DNA of 64,000 nt from Microbacterium lemovicicum. GTDB lineage: Bacteria > Actinomycetota > Actinomycetes > Actinomycetales > Microbacteriaceae. A model generated the notes under the pieces. It was not told where the DNA came from. It made no database searches and saw only the letters and a program-made list of their open reading frames with translations. Location: NCBI RefSeq assembly GCF_003991875.1, contig NZ_CP031423.1:62001-126000 (forward strand), written 5' to 3'. The position numbers and the translations under genes are program-made. This document shows, one piece after another, positions 18,015-26,452 of this stretch (position 1 is its first letter; the number at the start of each line of letters is the position of its first letter).

Positions 18015-18986
18015 ATGCCCGTCACATCCGTCACGACCGACCCCGAGGCCCTCACCCTCACCCTCGTCGCCGACTTCCCCGTCGCGCCGCAGCGCGTGTG
18101 GAAGGCGTTCACCGATCCGCGCCAGCTCGAGCGCTTCTGGGGCCCTCCGGGGTGGCCGGCCACGTTCACCGCCTTCGACTTCGCGCCCGGCGGCGTGGCG
18201 ACCTACCGCATGACCGGACCCCGCGGCGAGAGCGCGGGCGGCCGGTGGGAGTTCACCCGCATACAGGAGCCGACCTCGTTCGAGGTGCTCGACTCCTTCG
18301 CCGACGTGGACGGCGAGCAGAACCCCGACATGCCGGCATCGCGCATGACCTTCTCGTTCGAGGAGACGCCCGACGGCTCTCGGCTGCAGAGCGTGACCCA
18401 CTTCCCGTCGACCGAGGCGCTCGCGCAGCTCGTGGCCATGGGAATGGTCGAGGGTTCGACGATGGCGATGGCGCAGCTGGACACCGTGCTGCAGGATCTC
18501 CGCGAGTACGCGCAGGGCAAGGGCACCCGCACCGAGATCCTCAGCGACCAGCACGTGCGCATCACGCGGCTGATCGACGGACCGCGCGAGCTCGTGTGGC
18601 GCGCGCACCACGACTCCGAGCTGATGAAGCAGTGGCTGCTCGGTCCCGACGGATGGACCATGCCCGTCGCCGAGGTCGCCACGGAGGTCGGCGACTCGTA
18701 CCGCTACGTCTGGGAGCCGGTCGGCGGCGGCGAGGGCTTCGGATTCGAGGGCGAGCTCGTCCACGCCGAACCCGGGCGCCGTGCCGTGACCACCGAGCGC
18801 ATGATCGGCATGGACGGCCCCGGCACCCTCAACGACCTGAGCCTCTACGAGGAGGACGGCGCGACGCTGCTGACGCTGCTGATCGAGTATCCGGATGCTG
18901 CGACCCGCGACATGATCCTCGCGACCGGCATGACGGAGGGCATGGAGACGTCCTACGCACGACTGGAGTCGCTGGTCCTGGCCTGA
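18015..18986 (+). CDS. Tandem SRPBCC (AHSA1-type) domain protein
   Basis: The 323-residue product contains two consecutive AHSA1/SRPBCC domains. The first, residues about 14-150, has FPVAPQRVWKAFTDPRQLERFWGPPGWP; the second, about 170-320, has LIDGPRELVWRAHHDSELMKQWLLGPDGW. Each forms a helix-grip pocket for hydrophobic ligands. Most relatives have a single domain of about 150 residues, so this is a fusion of two copies. AAGGAG (18003-18008) precedes ATG 18015. It is regulated with the ArsR gene upstream. Ligand and reaction are unknown. Confidence 0.9.
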   Translation: MPVTSVTTDPEALTLTLVADFPVAPQRVWKAFTDPRQLERFWGPPGWPATFTAFDFAPGGVATYRMTGPRGESAGGRWEFTRIQEPTSFEVLDSFADVDGEQNPDMPASRMTFSFEETPDGSRLQSVTHFPSTEALAQLVAMGMVEGSTMAMAQLDTVLQDLREYAQGKGTRTEILSDQHVRITRLIDGPRELVWRAHHDSELMKQWLLGPDGWTMPVAEVATEVGDSYRYVWEPVGGGEGFGFEGELVHAEPGRRAVTTERMIGMDGPGTLNDLSLYEEDGATLLTLLIEYPDAATRDMILATGMTEGMETSYARLESLVLA

Positions 18987-19014
18987 CGCCGGGACGCGAT
19001 CCGCCGCCGCCGGC

Positions 19015-19779
19015 TCAGCGCACGCGGCGGCGGTGGATCGCCATCGCGGCGATGAACGCCACGGCGAGGATGCCGACGCACCACGCCAGCGCGATCCAGA
19101 GGTCGGCGCCGACCGGCTGCCCGGCCAGCAGCGCCCGGATGCTGTTCACGATCGAGGTCACCGGCTGGTTCTCGGCGAACCAGCGCACCGGCCCCGGCAT
19201 GGTCGTGGTCGGCACGAAGGCCGAGCTCAGGAACGGCAGGAAGATCAGCGGGTACGAGAACGCGCTCGCGCCGTCGACCGATTTCGCGGTGAGCCCGGGG
19301 ATGACGGCGAGCCAGGTGAGGGCGAGCGTGAACAGCGCGAGGATGCCGATCACGGCCAGCCATCCGAGCACGTCCGCGGACGAGCGGAACCCGATCAGCA
19401 GCGCCACCCCCACCACGACGGCGAGCGAGACGAGGTTCGCGGCGAGCGACGTGAGCACGTGCGCCCACAGCGTCGCCGATCGCGCGATCGGCATCGACTG
19501 GAACCGCTCGAGGATCCCGCCCTGCAGATCGAGGAACAGCCGGTACGCCGTGTACGAGATGCCCGAGGCGATGGTGATGAGCAGGATGCCGGGGAGCAGG
19601 TAGTCGACGTACGAGCCACCCGTGTCGGTGGCGATGGCCCCGCCGAAGACGAACACGAACAGCAGCAGCAGCGCGATCGGCATGATCGCGGTGGTGATGA
19701 TCGTGTCGGGACTGCGGAGGACGTGGCGGAGCGATCGCCCCGTCAGCACGGCGGTGTCGCCGAAGAAGTGCGTGCGCAT
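19015..19779 (-). CDS. ABC-2 type exporter permease, DrrB-like
   Basis: The 254-residue membrane protein has six likely spans and the ABC-2/DrrB pattern: LTGRSLRHVLRSPDTIITTAIMPI at the N-terminus, then LFLDLQGGILERFQSMPIARSATLWAH and PLIFLPFLSSAFVPT. It pairs with the ATPase encoded eight bases upstream on the same strand. AGGAG lies about five bases before ATG 19779. DrrAB-type pumps export drugs or lipids, but the substrate here is unknown. Control probably comes from the PadR gene at the head of the cluster. Confidence 0.9.
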   Translation of the reverse strand: MRTHFFGDTAVLTGRSLRHVLRSPDTIITTAIMPIALLLLFVFVFGGAIATDTGGSYVDYLLPGILLITIASGISYTAYRLFLDLQGGILERFQSMPIARSATLWAHVLTSLAANLVSLAVVVGVALLIGFRSSADVLGWLAVIGILALFTLALTWLAVIPGLTAKSVDGASAFSYPLIFLPFLSSAFVPTTTMPGPVRWFAENQPVTSIVNSIRALLAGQPVGADLWIALAWCVGILAVAFIAAMAIHRRRVR

Positions 19780-19787
19780 GATGCTCC

Positions 19788-20552
19788 TCAGGATTCGTGG
19801 CGGATGTCCGGGCCGACGAGCGCGAGGAAGATCTCCTCCAGGCTCGGCTGCTTCTCGACGTACTCGATGGTCGCCGGGGGCATGAGCGCCTTCAGCTCCG
19901 CCAGCGTCCCGTCGGCGATGATGCGTCCCTCGTGCAGCACCGCGATGCGGTCGGCGAGCTGCTCGGCCTCCTCGAGGTACTGGGTGGTGAGCAGGACGGT
20001 GGTGCCGGCTGCCGCGAGCTCGCGCACCGCGCGCCACACCTCGATGCGCGCCTCCGGGTCGAGCCCGGTCGTGGGCTCGTCGAGGAACACCACGGCGGGG
20101 TCGCCGATGAGGCTCATGGCGATGTCGAGCCGGCGCCGCATCCCTCCCGAGTAGGTGGCGACACGGCGGCCCCCGGCATCCGTCAGCCCGAAGCGGGAGA
20201 GGAGGCGGTCGGCGATGCCGCGGGGGTCGGCCTGGTGGCGGAGTCTCGCGACCAGCACGAGGTTCTCGCGACCTGTGAGCACCTCGTCGACGGCGGCGAA
20301 CTGTCCGGTGAGGCTGATCGCGGCACGCACCTCGGCGGGCCGGGCCGCGACGTCGAGGTCGGCGACGACGGCCTCACCGGCGTCGGCGCGCAGCAGGGTC
20401 GACAGGATGCGGATGACGGTCGTCTTGCCCGCCCCGTTCGAGCCGAGCAGGGCGAAGATGCTGCCGCGGGCGACTTCGAGGTCGACCCCTCGCAGCACGG
20501 GCACGTCCGTGTAGGCCTTCTCGAGGCCGCGGACGCGGATGGCGGTGGACAT
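19788..20552 (-). CDS. ABC exporter ATP-binding protein, DrrA-like
   Basis: The 254-residue ATPase has Walker A GSNGAGKTT, the signature YSGGMRRRLDIAMSLIG and Walker B VVFLDEPTTGLDPEAR, all in the DrrA style. The C-terminal EKQPSLEEIFLALVG segment is also typical. The start is ATG 20552 with GAAGGAG upstream. It is followed eight bases later by its permease. A 135-bp gap, containing the palindrome at 20651-20672, separates it from DUF1048 and PadR, so the transporter may have a second promoter. Confidence 0.93.
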   Translation of the reverse strand: MSTAIRVRGLEKAYTDVPVLRGVDLEVARGSIFALLGSNGAGKTTVIRILSTLLRADAGEAVVADLDVAARPAEVRAAISLTGQFAAVDEVLTGRENLVLVARLRHQADPRGIADRLLSRFGLTDAGGRRVATYSGGMRRRLDIAMSLIGDPAVVFLDEPTTGLDPEARIEVWRAVRELAAAGTTVLLTTQYLEEAEQLADRIAVLHEGRIIADGTLAELKALMPPATIEYVEKQPSLEEIFLALVGPDIRHES

Positions 20553-20650
20553 GTCTCTCCTTCGGTCGAGTCACGGGTGAAGCTGTTTTCGGGCGCACTC
20601 GTCCACCGCGTCGGCGCGGTCGCGCTGAGCGTGCGGGCGGAGTGGGGCGC

Positions 20651-20672
20651 GGATGCCGCGGCCGCGGCATCC
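20651..20672. repeat. 22-bp palindrome extending the GGATGC...GCATCC family
   Basis: GGATGCCGCG-GC-CGCGGCATCC is a perfect 22-bp palindrome between the ABC ATPase gene and DUF1048. It is an expanded version of the 16-bp palindrome at 17977. It could form a hairpin in the PadR operon message. Confidence 0.65.
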
Positions 20673-20687
20673 GGAGTCGTCAGGGGA

Positions 20688-21050
20688 TCAGCGCGAGGAC
20701 TCGGCCTCTGCCCCGGCGATGGCATCGCGCAGGCGGGTCTGCTCGGAGCGGATCCAGCTGCCGCCGCCGTAGTTCTCCATGAACGTGTCGGCGAAGGCGA
20801 CGGGGTCGTCTCCGACGACGTCGCGGATCGGGGTGGCGTCGGCCGCACTCTGCTCGAGCAGGTCGCCGAGGTCGTCGAGCATGCGGATCAGGCCGGCGCC
20901 GTCGTTGCTCGGGCCGAGGTGCAGGAGGTACCGCTCGAGTCCCGCCGCGGCGGAGCGGTAGGGCGCGGGAAGCTTCTTCATGCGCGCCTTGTAGGCGAGG
21001 TAGCGCTTCTTGTCGCTCAGATCGCCGACGATCTTCTCGTACCAGGCCAT
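20688..21050 (-). CDS. DUF1048 family protein
   Basis: The 120-residue protein starts MAWYEKIVGDLSDKKRYLAYKARMKKLP and belongs to the DUF1048 family of small helical cytoplasmic proteins that commonly follow PadR regulators. The family has no proven role. Its ATG is two bases before the PadR stop region (the genes are 1 base apart), so it is cotranscribed with PadR. The acidic middle, including IRMLDDLGDLLEQ, suggests a protein-interaction surface, which is inference. Confidence 0.85.
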   Translation of the reverse strand: MAWYEKIVGDLSDKKRYLAYKARMKKLPAPYRSAAAGLERYLLHLGPSNDGAGLIRMLDDLGDLLEQSAADATPIRDVVGDDPVAFADTFMENYGGGSWIRSEQTRLRDAIAGAEAESSR

Positions 21051-21051
21051 G

Positions 21052-21381
21052 TCAGTTCCCTTCGATCCGCAGGTGCTCGAGCCGGTCGGCGAGCGAGCCC
21101 CAGGTGTTCCAGAAGTCGGCGAGCTGATCCCGCCCGGTGGTGTTGAGCGCGTAGACCTTGCGGGGCGGACCCTTCTCCGAGGGGACCTTCTCCACGTCGA
21201 CCAGGCCGCGCTGCTCGATGCGCAGGAGGAGCGCGTAGATCGTGCCCTCCGCGATGTCGGCGAACCCGCGCTCGCGCAGGTCGGCCGTGATCTCGTATCC
21301 GTAGGCGGGACGCCGGGCCAGCACGGCCAGGACGATCCCCTCGAGGACGCCCTTGAGCATCTCCGTGTCCTGCTTGCCCAT
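21052..21381 (-). CDS. PadR-family transcriptional regulator
   Basis: The 109-residue regulator has the compact PadR winged helix: LKGVLEGIVLAVLARRPAYGYEITADLRERGFADIAEGTIYALLLRIEQRGLVDVEKV, here split for brevity at the recognition helix TIYALLLRIEQRG, and a short C-terminal dimer helix. It heads an operon with DUF1048 and, further on, a DrrAB-like exporter; such PadR proteins normally repress the pump until a drug binds. GAGGAGG precedes the ATG. The promoter and likely operators are at 21422-21467. Confidence 0.92.
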   Translation of the reverse strand: MGKQDTEMLKGVLEGIVLAVLARRPAYGYEITADLRERGFADIAEGTIYALLLRIEQRGLVDVEKVPSEKGPPRKVYALNTTGRDQLADFWNTWGSLADRLEHLRIEGN

Positions 21382-21421
21382 CGCGACCTCCTCGCTACTC
21401 AGTGTTGCTGACTACCACTAC

Positions 21422-21467
21422 ATAGTAACGCCGAGTACCGGTACTTAGCAATACCGAATACCGGTAC
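21422..21467 (-). promoter_or_regulatory. PadR operon promoter with two ACCGGTAC palindromes
   Basis: On the minus strand TTGCTA (21451-21446) and TACTAT (21427-21422) are 18 bases apart. GTACCGGTAC (21435-21444) lies in the spacer, and ATACCGGTAC (21458-21467) lies just upstream of the -35 box. This placement fits repressor sites, PadR being the obvious candidate. The region is clearly AT-richer than its surroundings. Confidence 0.6.
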
Positions 21468-21469
21468 CC

Positions 21470-21612
21470 GTGTGGATCCCGTGAGGGCGGCGCGCGCGGG
21501 CGTATGGATTCCGTGAGGACGGCGGGATGCGGCATCCGGCGGGTATTGCATCGAAGCCGTGCCCCGCACAGGGCACCCGCGTGCCCTGCCGCGGTCATCG
21601 TCTTCTCAGGAG
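21470..21612 (+). promoter_or_regulatory. Kdp operon upstream region
   Basis: Two direct repeats of 23 bases, 21470-21492 and 21502-21524, match at about 19 positions and could be response-regulator sites for KdpE. A perfect 8-bp hairpin (CAGGGCAC, loop CCGC, GTGCCCTG) spans 21569-21588. CAGGAG at 21607-21612 is the ribosome site for the first small gene. I see no clear -35/-10 pair. Confidence 0.45.
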
Positions 21613-21617
21613 TTCCC

Positions 21618-21701
21618 GTGCTCGATGTGGTCTTCATCGTCGCGACGCTGGCGCTGTTCGCGCTCGTCGCCCTGGTGGCGAAGGGGGTCGAGAAGCTGTG
21701 A
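21618..21701 (+). CDS. 27-residue membrane peptide at the head of the kdp operon
   Basis: A GTG start five bases after CAGGAG opens a 27-codon gene. The product is one hydrophobic helix (LDVVFIVATLALFALVALVA) ending in KGVEKL. Its stop overlaps the kdpF start by four bases (GTGA), so it is coupled to kdpF. It resembles KdpF in size and layout but lacks the RPERF ending. I infer a second small Kdp accessory subunit or regulator. It is too short for normal gene callers and is usually left unannotated. Confidence 0.7.
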   Translation: MLDVVFIVATLALFALVALVAKGVEKL

Positions 21702-21787
21702 TCGTCTTCACCGTCATCGCCGCCGTCCTCGCCCTCGCCGCCGTGGTCTACCTGGTGGTGGCCCTCGTGCGTCCCGAGAGGTTCTGA
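21698..21787 (+). CDS. kdpF: Potassium-transporting ATPase small subunit
   Basis: The 29-residue peptide [10 protein letters not shown]...ALVRPERF is a typical KdpF: one membrane helix and a conserved Arg-Pro-Glu end. KdpF stabilises the KdpABC complex in the membrane by packing against KdpA. It starts with GTG overlapping the preceding small gene by four bases, and kdpA starts one base after its stop. Confidence 0.93.
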   Translation: MIVFTVIAAVLALAAVVYLVVALVRPERF

Positions 21788-21788
21788 C

Positions 21789-23471
21789 GTGGACGCCGGT
21801 GTCATCTGGTCGATCGTCCTCACGAGCGCGACCCTCATCCTCGCCCTGGGACTGGCCTACCGCCCCCTCGGCGACTACATCGCCCACGTCTACACGTCGG
21901 CCAAGGACTCGCGCATCGAGCGCGCCACCTACCGCCTGATCGGCGTCGACGCGGCGGGCTCCCAGACATGGCAGGCGTACGTCCGCTCCGTGCTCCTGTT
22001 CTCGGTCGTCGGCGTCGTGTTCGTCTACGCGATCATGCGCCTGCAGCAGTTCCTGCCCTACTCGCTGGGACTCGGCGCGCCGAGCGAGGCGCTGTCGTTC
22101 AACACCGCGGTCTCGTTCGTCACCAACACGAACTGGCAGTCCTATTCCGGCGAGGCGACCCTCGGCTACACCGTGCAGTTCGCCGCGCTCGCGGTGCAGA
22201 ACTTCGTCTCCGCCGCCGTCGGCATCGCCGTGGCCGTCGCGCTCGTCCGCGGCTTCGCCTCGCGGCGCAGCGGCGTCATCGGCAACTTCTGGGTGGACCT
22301 CGTGCGCGGCACGTTCCGGCTGCTGCTGCCGATGGCGGTGATCGCCGCCGTGGTGCTGCTGGCGGGCGGCGTGATCCAGAACCTCTCCGGCGCGACCGAT
22401 GCCGCGACCCTCACCGGTGCCGCGCAGTCGCTCCCGGGCGGCCCCGTCGCCTCGCAGGAGGCGATCAAGCTCCTCGGCACCAACGGCGGCGGGTTCTTCA
22501 ACGTCAACTCCTCGCACCCGTTCGAGAACCCGACGCCGTGGACGAGCCTGTTCCAGATCTTCCTGATGCTCGTGATCCCGTTCTCGCTGCCGCGCGCCTT
22601 CGGCCGCATCGTCGGCGACGACCGCCAGGGCTACGCGATCCTCGGCGTCATGGCCGCGATCTTCGTGGCGTCCACGGCGATCCTGACCGCGCTCGAGGCC
22701 GGCGGGGCGGGCACGGCCCCGCAGCTGGCGGGCGGTGCGATGGAGGGCAAGGAGGTGCGGTTCGGCATCTTCGGCTCGACTCTGTTCGGCAGCACGAGCA
22801 CGCTGACCTCCACCGGAGCGGTGAACTCCATGCACGACAGCTACACCGCCGTCGGCGGCATGATGCCGATGCTCAACATGATGCTCGGCGAGGTCGCCCC
22901 CGGCGGCGTCGGCTCGGGACTGTACGGGATGCTGGTCCTCGCCGTCCTGGCGGTGTTCATCGGCGGACTGCTGATCGGCCGCACGCCGGAGTATCTGGGC
23001 AAGAAGATCGGGCCGCGCGAGATCAAGCTCGCGAGCCTCTACATCCTGGTCACGCCGACGCTCGTCCTGGCCGGCACCGCCCTGAGCTTCGCGATCCCCG
23101 CGATCCGCGCTGACGTGGAGGCGACGTCGATCTGGAATCCGGGCGTCCACGGCCTGAGCGAGGTGCTCTATGCCTTCACCTCGGCCTCGAACAACAACGG
23201 CTCCGCCTTCGCGGGCCTGACCGCCAACACCCCGTGGTTCAACACCGCGCTGGGTGTGGCGATGCTGCTCGGACGCTTCCTGCCGATCGTGCTCGTGCTG
23301 GCGCTCGCCGGCTCGCTGGCCGCGCAGGACAAGGTGCCGGCCACCGCCGGGACGCTCCCCACCCACCGGCCGCAGTTCGCCGGCCTCCTCGCGGGCGTGG
23401 CGGTCATCGTCACCGCCCTCACCTACTTCCCGGTCCTGACCCTGGGACCTCTCGCCGAAGGACTCTCCTGA
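21789..23471 (+). CDS. kdpA: Potassium-transporting ATPase, potassium-binding subunit
   Basis: KdpA is the channel-like subunit that binds potassium in the high-affinity KdpFABC pump. The 560-residue membrane protein shows selectivity-filter-like loops, including [31 protein letters not shown] and [12 protein letters not shown]. It starts with GTG 21789. Length and gene order F-A-B-C are normal. Expression is expected under potassium limitation through KdpDE. Confidence 0.97.
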   Translation: MDAGVIWSIVLTSATLILALGLAYRPLGDYIAHVYTSAKDSRIERATYRLIGVDAAGSQTWQAYVRSVLLFSVVGVVFVYAIMRLQQFLPYSLGLGAPSEALSFNTAVSFVTNTNWQSYSGEATLGYTVQFAALAVQNFVSAAVGIAVAVALVRGFASRRSGVIGNFWVDLVRGTFRLLLPMAVIAAVVLLAGGVIQNLSGATDAATLTGAAQSLPGGPVASQEAIKLLGTNGGGFFNVNSSHPFENPTPWTSLFQIFLMLVIPFSLPRAFGRIVGDDRQGYAILGVMAAIFVASTAILTALEAGGAGTAPQLAGGAMEGKEVRFGIFGSTLFGSTSTLTSTGAVNSMHDSYTAVGGMMPMLNMMLGEVAPGGVGSGLYGMLVLAVLAVFIGGLLIGRTPEYLGKKIGPREIKLASLYILVTPTLVLAGTALSFAIPAIRADVEATSIWNPGVHGLSEVLYAFTSASNNNGSAFAGLTANTPWFNTALGVAMLLGRFLPIVLVLALAGSLAAQDKVPATAGTLPTHRPQFAGLLAGVAVIVTALTYFPVLTLGPLAEGLS

Positions 23472-23472
23472 C

Positions 23473-25626
23473 ATGTCCACCACCCTCACCCGCGCCGCTG
23501 CCCCCGAGCCCATCGCCGACCCCGCGCCCCGGCGCGCGTTCAGCGCCGCGCAGATCGTGCAGGCCGTCCCCGGAGCGCTGCGCAAGCTCAACCCGGCGTC
23601 GCAGTGGCGCAACCCCGTCATGTTCCTCGTGTGGGTGGGCGCCGCGCTCACCACGCTGATCGCGATCGCCGAGCCGCTCCTGGGCGGTCCGGAGTCGTCC
23701 GGGGGTGCCCCCGTGCCCGCGGGCTTCACGTGGGGCATCGCCGTCTGGCTGTGGCTCACGGTGTTCTTCGCGAACATCGCCGAGTCGGTCGCGGAGGGGC
23801 GCGGCAAGGCGCAGGCCGCCACACTCCGCAAGACCCGCACGAGCACCACGGCACGCCGCGTGGTCGCCTACGATGCGACGGCGGATGCCGCGGCATCCGC
23901 TGCGACCGTCGAGGACGTGCCCTCGGGCGACCTCCGCCTCGGAGACGTCGTGCTCGTCACCGCGGGCGAGCTGATCCCCGGCGACGGCGACATCGTCCAC
24001 GGCATCGCGACGGTCGACGAATCGGCCATCACGGGCGAGTCGGCGCCCGTCGTCCGCGAATCCGGCGGCGACCGCAGCGCCGTCACCGGCGGCACCCGCG
24101 TGCTGTCGGACCGCATCGTGGTGCAGATCACCTCGAAGCCCGGCGAGACCTTCGTCGACCGCATGATCGCGCTGGTCGAGGGCGCGTCGCGCCAGCGGAC
24201 GCCGAACGAGATCGCGCTCAACATCCTGCTCGCGAGCCTGTCGATCGTCTTCGTCATCGTCGTGCTGGTGATGAACCCCATCGCCTCCTACGCCGCCTCG
24301 CCCGTCAGCATCCCCGTGCTGATCGCCCTGCTGGTCTGTCTCATCCCGACGACGATCGGCGCGCTGCTGTCGGCGATCGGCATCGCCGGCATGGACCGGC
24401 TCGTGCAGCGCAACGTGCTTGCGATGTCGGGGCGCGCCGTCGAGGCCGCCGGCGACGTGACGACGCTGCTGCTCGACAAGACCGGCACCATCACCTATGG
24501 CAACCGTCGCGCGAGCGAGTTCGTCGCGATGGCCGGAGTGGACGCCCGCGAGATGGCGGAGGCGGCAGCGCTGTCGTCGCTGGCCGACCCCACTCCCGAG
24601 GGCACGTCGGTGGTCGAGCTCGCCGCCGTGCAGCAGATCGTCGCGACGATGCCGCAGGGCGCCGTCGCGGTGCCCTTCACCGCGCAGACCCGCATGTCGG
24701 GTCTCGACCTCGCCGACGGCACGCAGGTGCGCAAGGGCGCGGGGTCGGCGGTGCTCGCCTGGCTCGACGCCGCGGGCTCGCCGGTCGCGGGCGCGCTGCG
24801 CACGCAGGTGACGGCCGAGACCGACCGCATCGCCGGCTCGGGCGGCACGCCGCTCGTGGTGGCCACTCTCTCCGAGGCGGGCGCGGGACGCGTGCTCGGC
24901 GTCGTCCACCTCAAGGACGTCGTCAAGGACGGTCTCCGCGAGCGCTTCGAGGAGCTGCGCTCGATGGGCATCCGCACGGTGATGATCACCGGCGACAACC
25001 CGCTGACGGCCAAGGCGATCGCCGCCGAGGCCGGCGTCGACGACTACCTCGCCGAGGCCACCCCCGAGGACAAGCTGGCGCTCATCCGGCGCGAGCAGGA
25101 GGGCGGCAACCTCGTCGCCATGACGGGCGACGGCACGAACGACGCCCCGGCGCTGGCGCAGGCCGACGTGGGCGTCGCGATGAACACGGGCACGTCGGCG
25201 GCGAAGGAGGCCGGCAACATGGTCGACCTCGACTCCGACCCGACCAAGCTCATCGACATCGTCCGCATCGGCAAGCAGCTGCTCATCACGCGCGGCGCGC
25301 TGACGACGTTCTCGCTGGCGAACGACGTCGCGAAGTACTTCGCGATCATCCCCGCCATGTTCATGGGCGTCTTCCCGGGGCTTGCCGCCCTCAACGTGAT
25401 GCAGCTGTCCTCACCCGCCTCGGCGGTGACCAGCGCGATCATCTTCAACGCGATCGTCATCGTGTTCCTCATCCCGCTGGCGCTCCGCGGCGTGAAGTAC
25501 CGCGCCGCCGGTGCCTCGCAGATCCTCAGCCGCAACCTGCTCGTCTACGGGCTCGGCGGCGTGATCGTCCCCTTCATCGGCATCAAGCTCATCGACCTCG
25601 TCGTGAGCCTCATCCCCGGCTTCTGA
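23473..25626 (+). CDS. kdpB: Potassium-transporting P-type ATPase, catalytic subunit
   Basis: KdpB hydrolyses ATP to drive potassium uptake. The 717-residue protein has the phosphorylation motif [10 protein letters not shown], the actuator motif TGESAPV and the hinge motif [20 protein letters not shown]. Membrane segments lie before, between and after these domains. It starts one base after the kdpA stop, so it is translated with it. An exact copy of the GGATGCCGCGGCATCC palindrome lies within the gene (23883-23898), encoding ADAAAS. Confidence 0.97.
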   Translation: MSTTLTRAAAPEPIADPAPRRAFSAAQIVQAVPGALRKLNPASQWRNPVMFLVWVGAALTTLIAIAEPLLGGPESSGGAPVPAGFTWGIAVWLWLTVFFANIAESVAEGRGKAQAATLRKTRTSTTARRVVAYDATADAAASAATVEDVPSGDLRLGDVVLVTAGELIPGDGDIVHGIATVDESAITGESAPVVRESGGDRSAVTGGTRVLSDRIVVQITSKPGETFVDRMIALVEGASRQRTPNEIALNILLASLSIVFVIVVLVMNPIASYAASPVSIPVLIALLVCLIPTTIGALLSAIGIAGMDRLVQRNVLAMSGRAVEAAGDVTTLLLDKTGTITYGNRRASEFVAMAGVDAREMAEAAALSSLADPTPEGTSVVELAAVQQIVATMPQGAVAVPFTAQTRMSGLDLADGTQVRKGAGSAVLAWLDAAGSPVAGALRTQVTAETDRIAGSGGTPLVVATLSEAGAGRVLGVVHLKDVVKDGLRERFEELRSMGIRTVMITGDNPLTAKAIAAEAGVDDYLAEATPEDKLALIRREQEGGNLVAMTGDGTNDAPALAQADVGVAMNTGTSAAKEAGNMVDLDSDPTKLIDIVRIGKQLLITRGALTTFSLANDVAKYFAIIPAMFMGVFPGLAALNVMQLSSPASAVTSAIIFNAIVIVFLIPLALRGVKYRAAGASQILSRNLLVYGLGGVIVPFIGIKLIDLVVSLIPGF

Positions 25627-25637
25627 AAGGCCCCGAC

Positions 25638-26243
25638 ATGCGCACCACCCTGCGTACCTCCGGCGTCGCCGTCCGCGCGATGCTCCTGTTCACCCTCGTC
25701 CTCGGCGTCGGCTACATGCTCGTCATCACCCTCATCGGCCAGGTCGCCCTGCCCGCGCAGGCGAACGGCTCCCTCGAGCGCGACGCCGACGGCACCGTGA
25801 TCGGCTCGCAGCTGATCGGGCAGTCGTGGACCGATGCCGACGGCGCGGCCCTGCCCGCCTGGTTCCAGTCGCGGCCCTCGGCCGCCGGCGACGGCTACGA
25901 CGCCGCGGCCTCGAGCGGATCGAACCTCGGCCCCGAGAACGCCGACCTCATCGCGGCGATCGAGGAGCGGAAGGCCGCGGTGACCGACCTGGACGGCGCC
26001 GGATCCATCCCCGCCGACGCCGTCACCGCCTCGGGCTCGGGGCTCGATCCCGACATCTCCGTCGCCTACGCGCGGCTGCAGGTCGACCGCGTCGCCGCGG
26101 CCCGCGGCATCCCGGCATCCGACGTCGACGCCCTCGTCGACGCGCAGGTGCTGCCCCGAGACCTCGGCTTCCTCGGGGAGCCGCGTGTCAACGTGCTGGC
26201 CTTGAACCTCGCCCTCGACGCGCGCGCGCCCCTCGCGCGCTGA
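25638..26243 (+). CDS. kdpC: Potassium-transporting ATPase, KdpC subunit
   Basis: KdpC is the single-span subunit that assists ATP binding by KdpB. The 201-residue protein has one N-terminal membrane helix (MLLFTLVLGVGYMLVITLIG), the family motif GSQLIGQSW, then FQSRPSAAGDGYDAAASSGSN and LDPDISVAYARLQVDRVA. GAAAGG is about seven bases before ATG 25638. The next gene-like ORF begins 13 bases after the stop. Confidence 0.96.
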   Translation: MRTTLRTSGVAVRAMLLFTLVLGVGYMLVITLIGQVALPAQANGSLERDADGTVIGSQLIGQSWTDADGAALPAWFQSRPSAAGDGYDAAASSGSNLGPENADLIAAIEERKAAVTDLDGAGSIPADAVTASGSGLDPDISVAYARLQVDRVAAARGIPASDVDALVDAQVLPRDLGFLGEPRVNVLALNLALDARAPLAR

Positions 26244-26255
26244 CAGAATCGCCCC

Positions 26256-26441
26256 ATGCGACCCCTCCCCTGCGTCCGCGGCCTCCGACGGCCGTGCGGC
26301 GGAGCCGTCTCGCGCGGTGCGGCCGTTGCGCTCGCGGGATCGCTCTCGCGCGGTGCGGCCGTTCCGCTCGCGGGATCGCGCTCGCGCGGCGGAGCCGTTG
26401 CGCTCGCGGGACGCCTCTCGCCCGGCGGAGTCGTCTCGTGA
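26256..26441 (+). CDS. Candidate repeat-containing leader ORF coupled to kdpD
   Basis: This 61-codon ORF is built from a 12-residue repeat of the form SRGAAVALAGSL, present three and a half times. Two features argue that it may be translated: CAGAAT lies exactly six bases before its ATG, the leaderless signature of this region, and its stop overlaps the kdpD GTG by four bases (GTGA). If real, kdpDE would have its own promoter and be coupled to this peptide. It has no recognisable domain. It could equally be a chance frame through a DNA repeat. Confidence 0.4.
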   Translation: MRPLPCVRGLRRPCGGAVSRGAAVALAGSLSRGAAVPLAGSRSRGGAVALAGRLSPGGVVS

Positions 26442-26452
26442 AGCGCGGGATG
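26309..26452 (+). repeat. Four 36-bp tandem repeats before and across the kdpD start
   Basis: Units begin at 26309, 26345, 26381 and 26417, each starting CTCGC and containing a GCTCGCGGGA-like core. The first two are nearly identical; the fourth is diverged and contributes the kdpD ribosome site and start codon. The 36-bp period preserves reading frame. There are no unique spacers, so this is not a CRISPR array. Confidence 0.85.

Noticed and set aside
25826..26437. N-terminal extension of KdpD through kdpC and the repeats
   Set aside because: KdpD proteins begin just before the Walker A domain; GTG 26438 has a ribosome site and the upstream part is repeat-derived.
26309..26452. 36-bp repeats considered as a CRISPR array
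   Set aside because: The units are directly adjacent with no unique spacers, and there are no cas genes.
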